Shown here: positions 46,043-54,971 of the stretch, piece after piece | How the letters are laid out: every line of letters begins with the position of its first letter | How positions within the stretch are numbered: the stretch's first letter is position 1 | From: CBDAUN01 sp965200645 | GTDB taxonomy: Bacteria; Pseudomonadota; Gammaproteobacteria; Arenicellales; JAJDZL01 | DNA: 64,000 nucleotides | Direction of reading: 5' to 3' | Assembly (NCBI GenBank): GCA_965200645.1 | Contig: CBDAUN010000003.1 | Location: forward strand, 992,001-1,056,000 | Position numbers and translations under genes: made by a program | Notes under the pieces: generated by a model | Seen by the model: the letters and a program-made list of their open reading frames with translations, nothing else | What the model was told of the DNA's origin: nothing | The model's database searches: none

Positions 46043-46744
46043 ATGCTCCAAGTTGAAGCAATCAACTCCGCCTACGGGGCTACTCAAGTTCTGTTTGAAA
46101 TGACACTCAATGTACAAAGCGGAGAAGTGGTCACTTTGCTGGGCCGCAATGGCATGGGTAAGACGACCACAATCCGTTCGATTATTGGCCAAATGAAACC
46201 AAACTCCGGTTCGATTAAATTTGAAGGCCGAGAAATGATCGGACTCGCTCCCCACAAAATAGCAAAGGCAGGTATCGGGCTTGCGCCGGAAGGTCGACGG
46301 ATATTTCCGAATTTAACAACAATTGAAAACTTAATTACTACCGCGCACAATGAAAACGAGTTAAAAGATCCTTGGAATACTGAAAAAGTATTGGAACTGT
46401 TTCCAGCACTTCAAACTCGCACAAAGTTACTGGGCAGTAAATTGTCCGGTGGCGAACAACAGATGCTTTCAATTGGTCGGGCATTGATGACCAACCCAAA
46501 ACTGCTTTTGCTTGATGAAGCTACAGAAGGCTTGTCGCCGCTGCTGAGAGGACAAATTTGGTTGAGCATTACCAAATTGAAAGACAATCACCAATCCATT
46601 TTACTGATTGATAAGAATCTTGAATCCCTGCTCAAGATTGGTGACAGACACTATATAGTGGAGAAAGGTCGTGTCGCCTGGACCGGAGTTTCGGCAGAAT
46701 TGGTCAACAACCACAACCTAAAGGCCAAGTATCTCGGAGTTTGA
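46043..46744 (+). CDS. livF: LIV-type ABC transporter ATPase LivF
   Basis: A 233-residue ABC ATPase with Walker A GRNGMGKTT near 34-42, signature LSGGEQQML near 133-141 and Walker B LLLLDEATEGL. The switch region reads LLIDKNLESLL, where most LivF proteins have VEQN, so the usual His/Gln switch is replaced by Asp-Lys-Asn. This variant is seen in a branch of LIV-type ATPases. It is the last gene of the importer operon and is followed by a hairpin. Confidence 0.9.
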   Translation: MLQVEAINSAYGATQVLFEMTLNVQSGEVVTLLGRNGMGKTTTIRSIIGQMKPNSGSIKFEGREMIGLAPHKIAKAGIGLAPEGRRIFPNLTTIENLITTAHNENELKDPWNTEKVLELFPALQTRTKLLGSKLSGGEQQMLSIGRALMTNPKLLLLDEATEGLSPLLRGQIWLSITKLKDNHQSILLIDKNLESLLKIGDRHYIVEKGRVAWTGVSAELVNNHNLKAKYLGV

Positions 46745-46762
46745 CTTAATCAAGTCAATTTC
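46741..46762 (+). terminator. Hairpin terminator after livF
   Basis: Seven-base perfect stem, TTGACTT (46741-46747) and AAGTCAA (46752-46758), with a four-base loop and a short T stretch after it. It includes the livF stop codon. The position at the end of the importer operon supports a terminator. Confidence 0.55.
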
Positions 46763-46972
46763 TGTGTGAAAGATCTAATCAAATCCGTTGACGCTTAAAC
46801 GAATTCTCCAACAGTTTTAACTTGATTGGAACTACCTCTTTCACGAAAAGTTGATACGAGAGGCCTACATTTCTTTATTGGGACATTTGACAACCTGAAC
46901 TTCCTATCGATTGTTCTCAAAAAGTCTACAACTGCGTCAATACGGGCATTCAAGGAAAATTCTCAAGCATCG

Positions 46973-47830
46973 CTATAGTTGACCGTCTCGTTCCATCTTG
47001 TTGAGTCGCCGACGTGCCGAAAATGCGGAACGACTTGCCGGAAACTTGTCAATCACTTCCAGTAAATAGTCTCTTGCCGACTCGAACTGCTCCATGTCAT
47101 AGTAGATATAACCTATTTTCAGCATGGCTTCAGGTGCTCTTTGACTTTCTGGATATTCACGAATAACTCGTTCAAATTCCGGCAAGGAGGCTTGATAGTT
47201 TTGAGTCACGTAATTCGATTCTGCAATCCAATACATAGAATCATCTACAAGATCACTGTCCGGATAAGTTTGAATCAGCGTCTCAAATTGAGTTATCGCA
47301 TCTTCATATCTTCCTTCCCGCAACGCCTGAAATGCGCCATCGTAAACTTCTCTTACTGCAGCTGGGTCAGCTACAACCACTGCTGGGGCTGGTTCGGTCT
47401 CGGTAGTAGTTTCAGTTTCTTCCAATTGGTCTTGCGCTTCGGTTCCGGTATCAGGCAACTGAATTGATGTGTCCGGTTCGGGCTCCACCACCTCAACGTC
47501 ACCTTGAACTTCTCGTTCAAACTGACGAATACGTTGGTCTAAGTCATCGTAAAGTTGTCTTTGGCGTGAACGTGTCTGTTCAAGTTCAAATTCTAAAACC
47601 TCCACTTTCCCACGTAACTGCAGTACTTCCTGTGACAATCGATTGAGCTTTTCCAGCAATTGCAAATTATTCGCTGAATCGTCAGTTTGGCTGGTATCAA
47701 TTACTTCAACCGCGGGTTCTGTCGTCGCTCCAGAAGTTGTTGATTCTTCAGCTTCAACGCAACCCGATACCAAAACTGCCGACGTCAGCAACGCAACCCA
47801 GCAGTGTCTCATTTGGGAGAATTCATTCAT
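46973..47830 (-). CDS. cpoB: Cell division coordinator CpoB (YbgF), with lipoprotein-type signal
   Basis: A 285-residue Tol-Pal-linked periplasmic protein. After an N-terminal signal comes a coiled coil (about 55-105), then a Thr/Glu/Pro-rich linker. The last part holds three TPR repeats (AFQALREGRYEDAITQFETL onward, about 165-280). CpoB coordinates peptidoglycan synthesis with outer-membrane constriction. Unlike the classical protein, the signal ends in LVSGC, a lipobox, so this one may be a lipoprotein. ATG 47830 is used; ATG 47812 is also possible. It lies after pal, as in other gammaproteobacteria. Confidence 0.87.
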   Translation of the reverse strand: MNEFSQMRHCWVALLTSAVLVSGCVEAEESTTSGATTEPAVEVIDTSQTDDSANNLQLLEKLNRLSQEVLQLRGKVEVLEFELEQTRSRQRQLYDDLDQRIRQFEREVQGDVEVVEPEPDTSIQLPDTGTEAQDQLEETETTTETEPAPAVVVADPAAVREVYDGAFQALREGRYEDAITQFETLIQTYPDSDLVDDSMYWIAESNYVTQNYQASLPEFERVIREYPESQRAPEAMLKIGYIYYDMEQFESARDYLLEVIDKFPASRSAFSARRRLNKMERDGQL

Positions 47831-47855
47831 ACGTTCAAAACTGATTTAAACACCA

Positions 47856-48392
47856 CTAATAGATTATTTGTACACGGCGATTAAGTGCCCAAGACTCCTC
47901 ATCAGCGCCAATCACAGCCGGGATTTCTTCGCCCAGTGAAATTGTAGTGATGCGCGACTGATCAACACCTAATGCTTGTAACAGTAGACTGACAGCTTCA
48001 GACCGAAGATCACCAAGCGCTAAATTGTACTCCCTGGTGCCACGCTCATCAGTATGGCCTTCCAGCAAAATGGCCAAACCGGAATGATCGTTCAAGTAAT
48101 CTGCATGAGCAGCAATTAGAGACTGTGCTTCCTCAGTGAGCGAACTTTCATCATAATCAAAATACACGGTAGTATCTTGCAGCAGTGACTCTAGCAACGA
48201 TCCGTCAGAACTGACATCAGATCCTTCTGCGCCCAACTCATCACCTTCAATTCCGCCGTTATCCTCAATACCGGCTGTCATACTGCCATCCGATTCTCCT
48301 TCAGTCATTTCTCCTGTATCAGTGGCGGCACACCCTACGATCGCCGATGCGACCAAAAGTAAGAATATTATTTTTAATGATTTCAATGACAT
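47856..48392 (-). CDS. pal: Peptidoglycan-associated lipoprotein Pal
   Basis: A 178-residue outer-membrane lipoprotein. The signal ends in SAIVGC (lipobox). An acidic Gly/Ser-rich linker follows, then an OmpA-type peptidoglycan-binding domain with VYFDYDESSL, LEGHTDERGTREYNLALGD and RRVQIIY at the end. ATG 48392 is preferred because GGAG lies about ten bases upstream; ATG 48413 would add seven residues. It tethers the outer membrane to the wall and binds TolB and TolA during division. Confidence 0.92.
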   Translation of the reverse strand: MSLKSLKIIFLLLVASAIVGCAATDTGEMTEGESDGSMTAGIEDNGGIEGDELGAEGSDVSSDGSLLESLLQDTTVYFDYDESSLTEEAQSLIAAHADYLNDHSGLAILLEGHTDERGTREYNLALGDLRSEAVSLLLQALGVDQSRITTISLGEEIPAVIGADEESWALNRRVQIIY

Positions 48393-48428
48393 AAGCGTGC
48401 TACTCCATTTCATGCTTGAATTTATGGA

Positions 48429-49733
48429 TTATTTGCGAATTTCCCAAGCAATCTGCTTGACTTGACCGCTTGCTACAGGAATTTGTGATCGGACACTACC
48501 ATCCGGAGACAGAATAAAGAGCTGCCTCTCTCTACCTTCGTAAATATACATTACCATGTCCCCGTGAGGTGAGAAATTTGGAGAATCATCGATCGCCGTG
48601 TCCGAAATAGTCACCAAAAATTTGTTTCTGACATCATATGTCGCGACCTGGTTTCCCTTACCCACATCGGTAATTAGTAAAACTTTTTCCCCATTGGATG
48701 AAAACTTGCCACCGGCGTTGGACTTTCCTTCAAAAATTAATCGTTTCGGGGATGACTTTCCATCGGCACTCACTGTATACAACTGAGGTCTTGAACTGCG
48801 ACCTGAAGTAAACAACAGAGTCTTTCCATCCGGAGACCATGAGGGTTCTGTATCAATGTGTAAGTTATTGGTTATGCGAGTTAATTCACCATTAATTAGG
48901 TTGAGCACATAAATTTCAGAATTGCTTTTTCTAGTTAATGAAAATGCTAGCTTCGTGCCGTCGGGCGACCAACTCGGAGCTCTGTTTTGGCCTTCAAATT
49001 TTGCTACCACCTCACGTTCTCCGGTAGCGATTGTTTGAACATAGATTCTTGCCTGACCCAACTCCAACAGGCCATATGCAATCTTTGTTGAATCGGGTGA
49101 CCAACTCGGAGACAAGATTGGCGCAATGTCCTGCAATATGACTTTCGGGTTGTACCCGTCGTAATCAGATACCGTCAAAGAATAGATATTTTGACCATCC
49201 ACTTCTTCGGCTGTGCAATACGCGATTCTGCTGTGAAAGGAACTCTTTACTCCAGTAACTTTTTCGTAAACCTCATTCGCCACCAGATGCGCAACGGACC
49301 TTAGTTGTTTTGTGGAAATACTGTATTGCATAGCAGTAACTTGAGATTCGTCGAACACATCAAGCAGTTGAAACTGCACTTTAATCTTCCCTTCTTCAGC
49401 GGCTTCAATCTTGCCCACCAGTAAATAGTCAACCTTGACTAAACGCCAATCGTTAAACTTCACTTCCGAACGGATATGGGGGGTACTGAGAAACTTATCT
49501 TGCGAAAGAGGATTAAAGCGACCAGAGCGAAGCAAGTCGTTTTGAACGATGGAAGAAATTGGTTCTTCCAACTGTACTCCGGCAGGATTAGCAAATGGGA
49601 CAATAGCTATGGGAATTCCCGCTCCCGTCCCTTGATCAATTTCAATAGTGACGATGGCACTGGCTGGGTGACTGAAGAATAACAACCAACACGTCAGTAA
49701 AGTTAATCCAATTTGGATGGTCTTTTTGTTCAT
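48429..49733 (-). CDS. tolB: Tol-Pal system periplasmic protein TolB
   Basis: A 434-residue periplasmic protein with a signal peptide (about 1-26, ending in HPASA). An N-terminal alpha/beta domain (IPIAIVPFANP) is followed by a six-bladed beta-propeller marked by repeats such as PSWSPDGTKLAFSL, PSWSPDGKTLLFTS and PNFSPHGDMVMYI. It binds Pal and TolA. It starts at ATG 49733, three bases after the tolA stop. Confidence 0.95.
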   Translation of the reverse strand: MNKKTIQIGLTLLTCWLLFFSHPASAIVTIEIDQGTGAGIPIAIVPFANPAGVQLEEPISSIVQNDLLRSGRFNPLSQDKFLSTPHIRSEVKFNDWRLVKVDYLLVGKIEAAEEGKIKVQFQLLDVFDESQVTAMQYSISTKQLRSVAHLVANEVYEKVTGVKSSFHSRIAYCTAEEVDGQNIYSLTVSDYDGYNPKVILQDIAPILSPSWSPDSTKIAYGLLELGQARIYVQTIATGEREVVAKFEGQNRAPSWSPDGTKLAFSLTRKSNSEIYVLNLINGELTRITNNLHIDTEPSWSPDGKTLLFTSGRSSRPQLYTVSADGKSSPKRLIFEGKSNAGGKFSSNGEKVLLITDVGKGNQVATYDVRNKFLVTISDTAIDDSPNFSPHGDMVMYIYEGRERQLFILSPDGSVRSQIPVASGQVKQIAWEIRK

Positions 49734-49736
49734 ATA

Positions 49737-51227
49737 TTAGATATTGACTGGTGAGCGGAATGAAAAGTTGAATCTTCGAATGTAATCAAAAATTTCTGGA
49801 TCTTGCGGGATGGGTAACGGAGATGCCTTCTGAATAGCGTGTAACACCGACCTATCGAAGTGGTCAGATCCGCTGGAGCGAATTATCTCTGCCGACACAA
49901 CTACGCCACTTGGGTCAACTTCCACTGTAACCCCAGTTTCTGGATTGACAGCACCGGATGTAGGTACCCAATAACGTTCGACCTTTTGCTTGATCGGTAT
50001 AGTAAATTTAGCAAACTCCAAATACGCCCGTTTCTTAAGATTTTCAATGCGTTCTCGCTCTGCTATGGCTTTCGCTAATTTAGCCTCTTCTTCTTCGCGG
50101 CGTTTTTTCTCTTCTGCCGCGATTCGCTTGCGTTCAGCATCCTTTTTCAAACGAGCCTGGGCTTCTGCTTCACGTCTTTTCTGTTCTTCAGCAGCTAAAC
50201 GTCTACGTTCAGTTTCTTTTCGTTCTTGTTGTTCTTTGTCAGCAGCTAAACGCTTGCGTTCTGCATCTTTGCGCTCTTGCTCTTTCTTTTCGGCAGCCAA
50301 GCGCTGGTTTTCAACTTCCTGCTCTTGTCGAAGCCTCTCTTGTTCTGCTAAACGTTGCTTCTCAGTTTCTTGCTCCTGTTTTAGCTTAGCCTCTTCTGCC
50401 AACCGTTGCCTTTCAGCTTCCTGTTCCTGTCTAGCTTGTTCTGCTAAACGTCGTTCTTCAGCTTCCTGTTCCTGTCTAACTTGTTCTGCTAAACGTCGTT
50501 CTTCAGCTTCCTGTTCCTGTCTAGCTTGTTCTGCTAAACGTCGTTCTTCAGCTTCCTGTTCCTGTCTAACTTGTTCTGCTAAACGTCGTTCTTCAGCTTC
50601 CTGTTCCTGTCTAACTTGTTCTGCTAAACGTCGTTCTTCAGCTTCCTGCGCCCGAAGTTTCTCTTCTTCCAAGGCCTTTTGTTCAGCTTCTTTTTGCTTA
50701 CGTTCAATTTCCTCTAATTCGGCCTCGGCAGAATTTTTCTGTTCTTCAATTATTGCCAGAGCTTCTTCTTCTTTCTTCCTTTCTTCTTCCATGCGCTGAA
50801 CTTCCTGTTCCTGTTCAAGACGCTGTTGCTCAAGTTCTGCAGTGCGTTTTTCCTCCTCTTCTCGCTGTTTGGCCAGCAGAGATAAACGCTCTTCTTCTTG
50901 TTTACGTTGCTGTTCCAGTAGTTCCTGTTGCCTCTTGGCATCTTCGAGACTTTGCAGACGCTCCAATTCCTCCTGTTTGTCGGCCTCCTCCTGTTCACGT
51001 ATGAGCGCAATTTCCCTATCCAGTTCACTATCTAAAATGGCTTCTGCATTAATCGTCACCGTCTCATCTTGCGACCGAAGACTCTTCATCCAAGAAGGAA
51101 CGTCCTGTTTTAAAAAAACGTTTACACCTAATGCTAGCACTATAGCCGCATGGACCATAATCGAACACAACACAGCTTTAGCAACAATGTCCGAACGATT
51201 TGAAGATTTTTTGGCACTCCTGGCCAT
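49737..51227 (-). CDS. tolA: Tol-Pal system protein TolA with expanded coiled coil
   Basis: A 496-residue inner-membrane protein, longer than E. coli TolA (about 421). One membrane helix (about 17-39, AVLCSIMVHAAIVLALGVNV) is followed by a very long Glu/Gln/Arg/Lys-rich helical domain (about 60-405). The C-terminal TonB-like domain (GVTVEVDPSGVVVSAEIIRS) contacts TolB and Pal. The middle contains five near-identical 15-residue repeats. TolA uses proton-motive force from TolQR to pull on the outer membrane. Confidence 0.93.
   Translation of the reverse strand: MARSAKKSSNRSDIVAKAVLCSIMVHAAIVLALGVNVFLKQDVPSWMKSLRSQDETVTINAEAILDSELDREIALIREQEEADKQEELERLQSLEDAKRQQELLEQQRKQEEERLSLLAKQREEEEKRTAELEQQRLEQEQEVQRMEEERKKEEEALAIIEEQKNSAEAELEEIERKQKEAEQKALEEEKLRAQEAEERRLAEQVRQEQEAEERRLAEQVRQEQEAEERRLAEQARQEQEAEERRLAEQVRQEQEAEERRLAEQARQEQEAERQRLAEEAKLKQEQETEKQRLAEQERLRQEQEVENQRLAAEKKEQERKDAERKRLAADKEQQERKETERRRLAAEEQKRREAEAQARLKKDAERKRIAAEEKKRREEEEAKLAKAIAERERIENLKKRAYLEFAKFTIPIKQKVERYWVPTSGAVNPETGVTVEVDPSGVVVSAEIIRSSGSDHFDRSVLHAIQKASPLPIPQDPEIFDYIRRFNFSFRSPVNI
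50430..50654 (-). repeat. Five tandem 45-base repeats inside tolA
   Basis: Five nearly identical 45-base units starting at 50430, 50475, 50520, 50565 and 50610. Each encodes EAEERRLAEQVRQEQ or the same with Ala for Val. The Val/Ala difference alternates between copies. The high DNA identity suggests recent expansion and possible copy-number change without a frameshift, since 45 is a multiple of three. Confidence 0.9.
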
Positions 51228-51235
51228 AATTCAAG

Positions 51236-51661
51236 TTACTTTCTTTGTTCTACGTTTCTTGTAACCAACCCAACGTTGTCAACCCCGGCAGCTTGCAGTG
51301 CAACCATTGCTTGAATCACAGCATCAAAATTTACGTCTCGGTCACCTCGAACCAAAAATGGTGTTAACGGATTAACTTCCTTGACTGCTGCCGCCTTCAA
51401 CTGCATTTGACGTAAATCGACGGTATTTTCATTGTCCTGATTGAGGTAATAATCGCCTTCAGCTGTTACATGAACTACGAACGGAATGCTTTCCTCCGAA
51501 GTAATCGCCTTCGACGCTGCCTCGGGCAACTTTACATTTACACCTTCGGTCAGCAACGGCGCCGTAACCATGAAGATGACCAACAGAACAAGCATGACAT
51601 CAATGTAGGGGACAACATTGATTTCATTCATCATCTTGCGCCTTCGACCTTGATATGCCAT
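51236..51661 (-). CDS. tolR: Tol-Pal system protein TolR
   Basis: A 141-residue protein of the ExbD/TolR family. The single membrane helix contains the proton-path Asp in NVVPYIDVMLVLLVIFMVTA (about 16-35). The periplasmic domain follows. It works with TolQ to harvest proton-motive force. It starts at ATG 51661, seven bases after tolQ. Confidence 0.94.
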   Translation of the reverse strand: MAYQGRRRKMMNEINVVPYIDVMLVLLVIFMVTAPLLTEGVNVKLPEAASKAITSEESIPFVVHVTAEGDYYLNQDNENTVDLRQMQLKAAAVKEVNPLTPFLVRGDRDVNFDAVIQAMVALQAAGVDNVGLVTRNVEQRK

Positions 51662-51668
51662 GATTCAA

Positions 51669-52373
51669 CTACTTCCTCATGGTGTACTGGCGGCTGACGA
51701 TACTCAAAAATTCCTCCGAAAAGGTTTCGTATCTACTCAACAGCCTATCCGCCTGATAGGAAAACCGGTTGTAGGCAATGACCGCTGGGATTGCTGCAAA
51801 TAATCCCATTGCCGTTGCAATCAGAGCCTCTGCTATACCTGGTGCCACAGCAGAAATTGTTGCCGTCTGTAAAGAACCAAGAGCCCTGAATGAATTCATA
51901 ATCCCCCACACGGTTCCAAACAAACCAATATATGGGCTGGTTGAACCTACAGTAGCTAAGAATGAAAGATTTGAATTAATATCATCTTCTGCTCTGTTCA
52001 GTGCCACCCGCATAGCTCTATGCACACCGTCTACGATATCTGCGCGATCAATACTCTGACGATTGAGCAGCCTGCTGAGTTCTCGGTAGCCATCGAGGAA
52101 AACAATATCAATTGCGCCCGTGTTTCGCGTTCGACTGTCCCAGTCGCGATACAGTGCTCCCAAGTCTCCTACCGACCAAAATGCGTCTTCAAACTCGTCG
52201 GAGGATTCGGTTAACCATTTCAAGGTAAACCACTTGTGAAAGATCATCGCCCAAGAAACCAAAGAGGCAAGAACCAAAAGGGCCATTACCATCTGCACCA
52301 GTAGACTGGCCTCCAGGATCAGGTCAATGAACGAAAGTGCCGCCCCGGTTGGGACCAATTCAATATTTTCCAC
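51669..52373 (-). CDS. tolQ: Tol-Pal system protein TolQ
   Basis: A 234-residue ExbB/TolQ/MotA-family membrane protein with three hydrophobic segments. One is near residues 26-48, and two are in the second half, including TVGSTSPYIGLFGTVWGIMN and AMGLFAAIPAVIAYNRF. It forms the proton channel with TolR. The start overlaps the ybgC stop by one base. Confidence 0.94.
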   Translation of the reverse strand: MENIELVPTGAALSFIDLILEASLLVQMVMALLVLASLVSWAMIFHKWFTLKWLTESSDEFEDAFWSVGDLGALYRDWDSRTRNTGAIDIVFLDGYRELSRLLNRQSIDRADIVDGVHRAMRVALNRAEDDINSNLSFLATVGSTSPYIGLFGTVWGIMNSFRALGSLQTATISAVAPGIAEALIATAMGLFAAIPAVIAYNRFSYQADRLLSRYETFSEEFLSIVSRQYTMRK

Positions 52374-52783
52374 TATGTAAACCTAGCCATAATTTCCGTC
52401 GGTACTCGGCATATTTTAAAGTTTGAAATATCCACACAAGCAAGATGAAGTCTACCCCTCACAATCTTGTCTGAATCACGGGTTATGTGCTGTGTCACGT
52501 GCAGACTCGCAGGATTTAATGCATCCAACTCAACAGATACAACAAGCTGGTCACCTAGTCGGGCTGGTTTGAAGAATTCAAGGTGAGTTGATTTCACGAC
52601 GAATAACACCCCTTCTTGGTCATTGATATCCTTCGGTGCGAACCCAAATTCGTAGAGCCAGTCAGTTCGAGCACGCTCCATAAATTTAAGGTAATTCGCG
52701 TGATAAACAACGCCGCCAGAATCCGTATCCTCATAGTAGATTCGAATCCGTGATTGATAACCCGCTAGTGCCAATTGTACCAA
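52373..52783 (-). CDS. ybgC: Acyl-CoA thioesterase YbgC
   Basis: A 136-residue hotdog-fold thioesterase. The catalytic Asp motif EDTDSGGVVYHANYLKFMER lies at about residues 18-37. In gammaproteobacteria it is usually the first gene of the tol-pal operon, as here. It lies 18 bases after the ruvB stop. Confidence 0.92.
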   Translation of the reverse strand: MVQLALAGYQSRIRIYYEDTDSGGVVYHANYLKFMERARTDWLYEFGFAPKDINDQEGVLFVVKSTHLEFFKPARLGDQLVVSVELDALNPASLHVTQHITRDSDKIVRGRLHLACVDISNFKICRVPTEIMARFT

Positions 52784-52801
52784 ATACCCCTACTCGCATT
52801 T

Positions 52802-53830
52802 CTACAACAGTGGGTTTTGTCGGTCCTGAATTGGGTCTATACCCATATGCCGCCAAGCCTTCATGGTCGCAGCACGTCCGCGTGCCGTACGCTCTAAAAA
52901 TCCCAGTTGCAGTAAAAATGGTTCGATGGTGTCCTCAATCGTACTTCGCTCTTCGCTGAGAGCGGCAGCTAATGTGTCCACACCGACCGGACCGCCATTG
53001 TAGTTTTCCAATAGCGCGGTTAACAACTTACGGTCAAGGGTGTCGAGACCGAAGGTATCCACCATCATCATATTGAGTGCATCAAGTGCAATTTTCTTGC
53101 TAATCGTACCGTTGGCCTTGATTTGTGCGAAGTCACGTACCCGTCTCAGCAAGCGGTTTGCAATTCGTGGCGTTCCTCGTGCCCGATTAGCAATTTCCTG
53201 TACTCCGCTATCATTTGCCTCAATATTCAGAATTCCGGCTGACCGTCGGACTATGCGGGCGAGTTCTTCCTGAGAATAGTAATCTAGATGTTCAACGATT
53301 CCGAATCGGTCGCGCAAGGGAGAGGTCAACAAACCTTTCTTTGTCGTTGCTCCTACCAATGTAAATGGGTTCAATGACAGTTGAATAGAACGGGCACCCA
53401 GCCCCTGCCCCGTGACGACATCAACTCGATAATCCTCCATCGCTGGATACAGGACTTCCTCAACCACCGGTTTGAGTCGATGAATTTCATCCACAAACAA
53501 TATCGTCCCTTCTTGTAGCCGTGTCAGAATGGACGCCACATCTCCGGGTTTTTCTAGCGCAGGCCCAGAGGTAAGTACCAAATCAACTGACATTTCATTG
53601 GCCAGAATGTGTGCCAGCGTCGTCTTACCCAATCCTGGCGGTCCGAAGATCAGTACGTGGTCGAGAGCTTCGGATCTTTGCTTTGCTGCGCTGGCAAAGA
53701 TATTTAGCCGCTCGCGGGTGCTTATCTGACCAACAAATTGGTCTAAACTTTTGGGACGTAAACTTTTATCAAAATCCTTTTCGTTTGAATCTGCCAATTC
53801 CGGTGCGGTCAGCCTAATATCGTCGTTCAA
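52802..53830 (-). CDS. ruvB: Holliday junction branch-migration ATPase RuvB
   Basis: A 342-residue AAA+ motor with Walker A FGPPGLGKTT near 61-70, Walker B LFVDEIHRL near 113-121, sensor region VGATTKKGLLTSPLRDRFG and a C-terminal winged helix ending RAATMKAWRHMG. It drives branch migration with RuvA. It overlaps ruvA by four bases. Confidence 0.96.
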   Translation of the reverse strand: MNDDIRLTAPELADSNEKDFDKSLRPKSLDQFVGQISTRERLNIFASAAKQRSEALDHVLIFGPPGLGKTTLAHILANEMSVDLVLTSGPALEKPGDVASILTRLQEGTILFVDEIHRLKPVVEEVLYPAMEDYRVDVVTGQGLGARSIQLSLNPFTLVGATTKKGLLTSPLRDRFGIVEHLDYYSQEELARIVRRSAGILNIEANDSGVQEIANRARGTPRIANRLLRRVRDFAQIKANGTISKKIALDALNMMMVDTFGLDTLDRKLLTALLENYNGGPVGVDTLAAALSEERSTIEDTIEPFLLQLGFLERTARGRAATMKAWRHMGIDPIQDRQNPLL

Positions 53831-54426
53831 TGGGACTTTGCTCCTAGAGTTGACAATGCCATTCGCAGTCCTTGTTCGACGGACTGAAATTCACTACGAA
53901 TTGCCAAAACAACCTGATTTGACTCTTTTTGCCCAAATCCCAAGGCTGTCAAAGCGTCAACTACATCTCGAACCATTACAGAATCCTGCGATGTAAATTC
54001 ACCGTTGGTGAATTCAACTGCAATACCATCAAGTTTATCGCGTAGTTCCAAAATTAATCGACCTGCTGTTTTAGCTCCAATTCCAGGCACTTTCGTGAAG
54101 GTTCTGGCGTCTTCTAGCTGAACACACGAAGCAAGTTCATCAAGAGTGATCTCCGACAATAAAGAGAGTGCACTTCGAGGACCAACACCGTTGACCGAAA
54201 TGAGGACTCGAAATGCTTCCCGTTCGCCCAGTTCAAAAAATCCATAGATTGTTTGGGTGTCGTTCTGAGTAGCGACATGGGTATGCAGCTCGACTCGCTC
54301 TCCTACTTCCGGTAAATTAAGGAAAGCACTGGCAGGAATACAAACCTCATAACCAATACCATTAACATCAAGCATGACGATTGGTGGTCGGCTATAACGG
54401 ACGACACCGTTCAGATACCCAATCAT
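53827..54426 (-). CDS. ruvA: Holliday junction DNA-binding protein RuvA
   Basis: A 199-residue protein with an N-terminal OB domain (MIGYLNGVV), helix-hairpin-helix motifs (ISVNGVGPRSALSLLSE and VPGIGAKTAGRLILEL) and a C-terminal three-helix domain that contacts RuvB. It overlaps ruvC and ruvB by four bases each, so the three are coupled. Confidence 0.95.
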   Translation of the reverse strand: MIGYLNGVVRYSRPPIVMLDVNGIGYEVCIPASAFLNLPEVGERVELHTHVATQNDTQTIYGFFELGEREAFRVLISVNGVGPRSALSLLSEITLDELASCVQLEDARTFTKVPGIGAKTAGRLILELRDKLDGIAVEFTNGEFTSQDSVMVRDVVDALTALGFGQKESNQVVLAIRSEFQSVEQGLRMALSTLGAKSH

Positions 54427-54968
54427 GAAGCCGCGCGATACTGCTCGTTATGCATTAATTCTCTATAGCGTGTTTCTGCTGGTAATCCGTCAATGGATTG
54501 AAGCATTGGTATGTGCTGATAGTGCGTAATTGCGCAAGCCAGTGCATCGGACTCATCCTGAGAGACATTTATCTTAAGGTTAAGAATTGCGCGCACCATG
54601 AAGTGAACCTGGTCTTTGGTGGCAGAGCCACTTGCAGTTATAGTTTTCTTGATTCCGCGTGGCGAATATTCATATATATTTAGGTTATCTGCAGCACAGG
54701 CACAAATTGCGGCTCCGCGAGCATGTCCAAGTAACAAAGCAGATTTGACATTAATCGAAACAAAGACTTTTTCCACGGCAACTACCTGCGGGCGATACTC
54801 ACGGATTACCTCTGATATACCGTCATAAATTTCCTTTAGTTTCGGTGAAATGTCATCTCCGCTGGTACGAATGCAACCACCACCAAGCCTTCGCAACTGA
54901 TTGGTTGTGGCATCTACAACTCCATAGCCGGTCACTCTTGACCCGGGGTCGATTCCTAGAATTATCAT
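54423..54968 (-). CDS. ruvC: Holliday junction resolvase RuvC
   Basis: A 181-residue RNase H-fold endonuclease. Catalytic acidic residues appear as GIDPGSRVTGYG (Asp7), VAVEKVF (Glu near 67) and DESDALACAITHY (two Asp near 138-141). It cuts Holliday junctions made by RuvAB. It starts at ATG 54968, three bases after yebC. Confidence 0.95.
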   Translation of the reverse strand: MIILGIDPGSRVTGYGVVDATTNQLRRLGGGCIRTSGDDISPKLKEIYDGISEVIREYRPQVVAVEKVFVSINVKSALLLGHARGAAICACAADNLNIYEYSPRGIKKTITASGSATKDQVHFMVRAILNLKINVSQDESDALACAITHYQHIPMLQSIDGLPAETRYRELMHNEQYRAAS

Positions 54969-54971
54969 CCC

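Noticed and set aside
49990..50799. Long plus-strand frame (269 codons) rich in Ser, Cys and Arg opposite tolA
   Set aside because: It is the mirror of the repetitive Glu/Arg/Gln-rich coiled coil of tolA; codon bias of the real gene keeps the antisense frame open.
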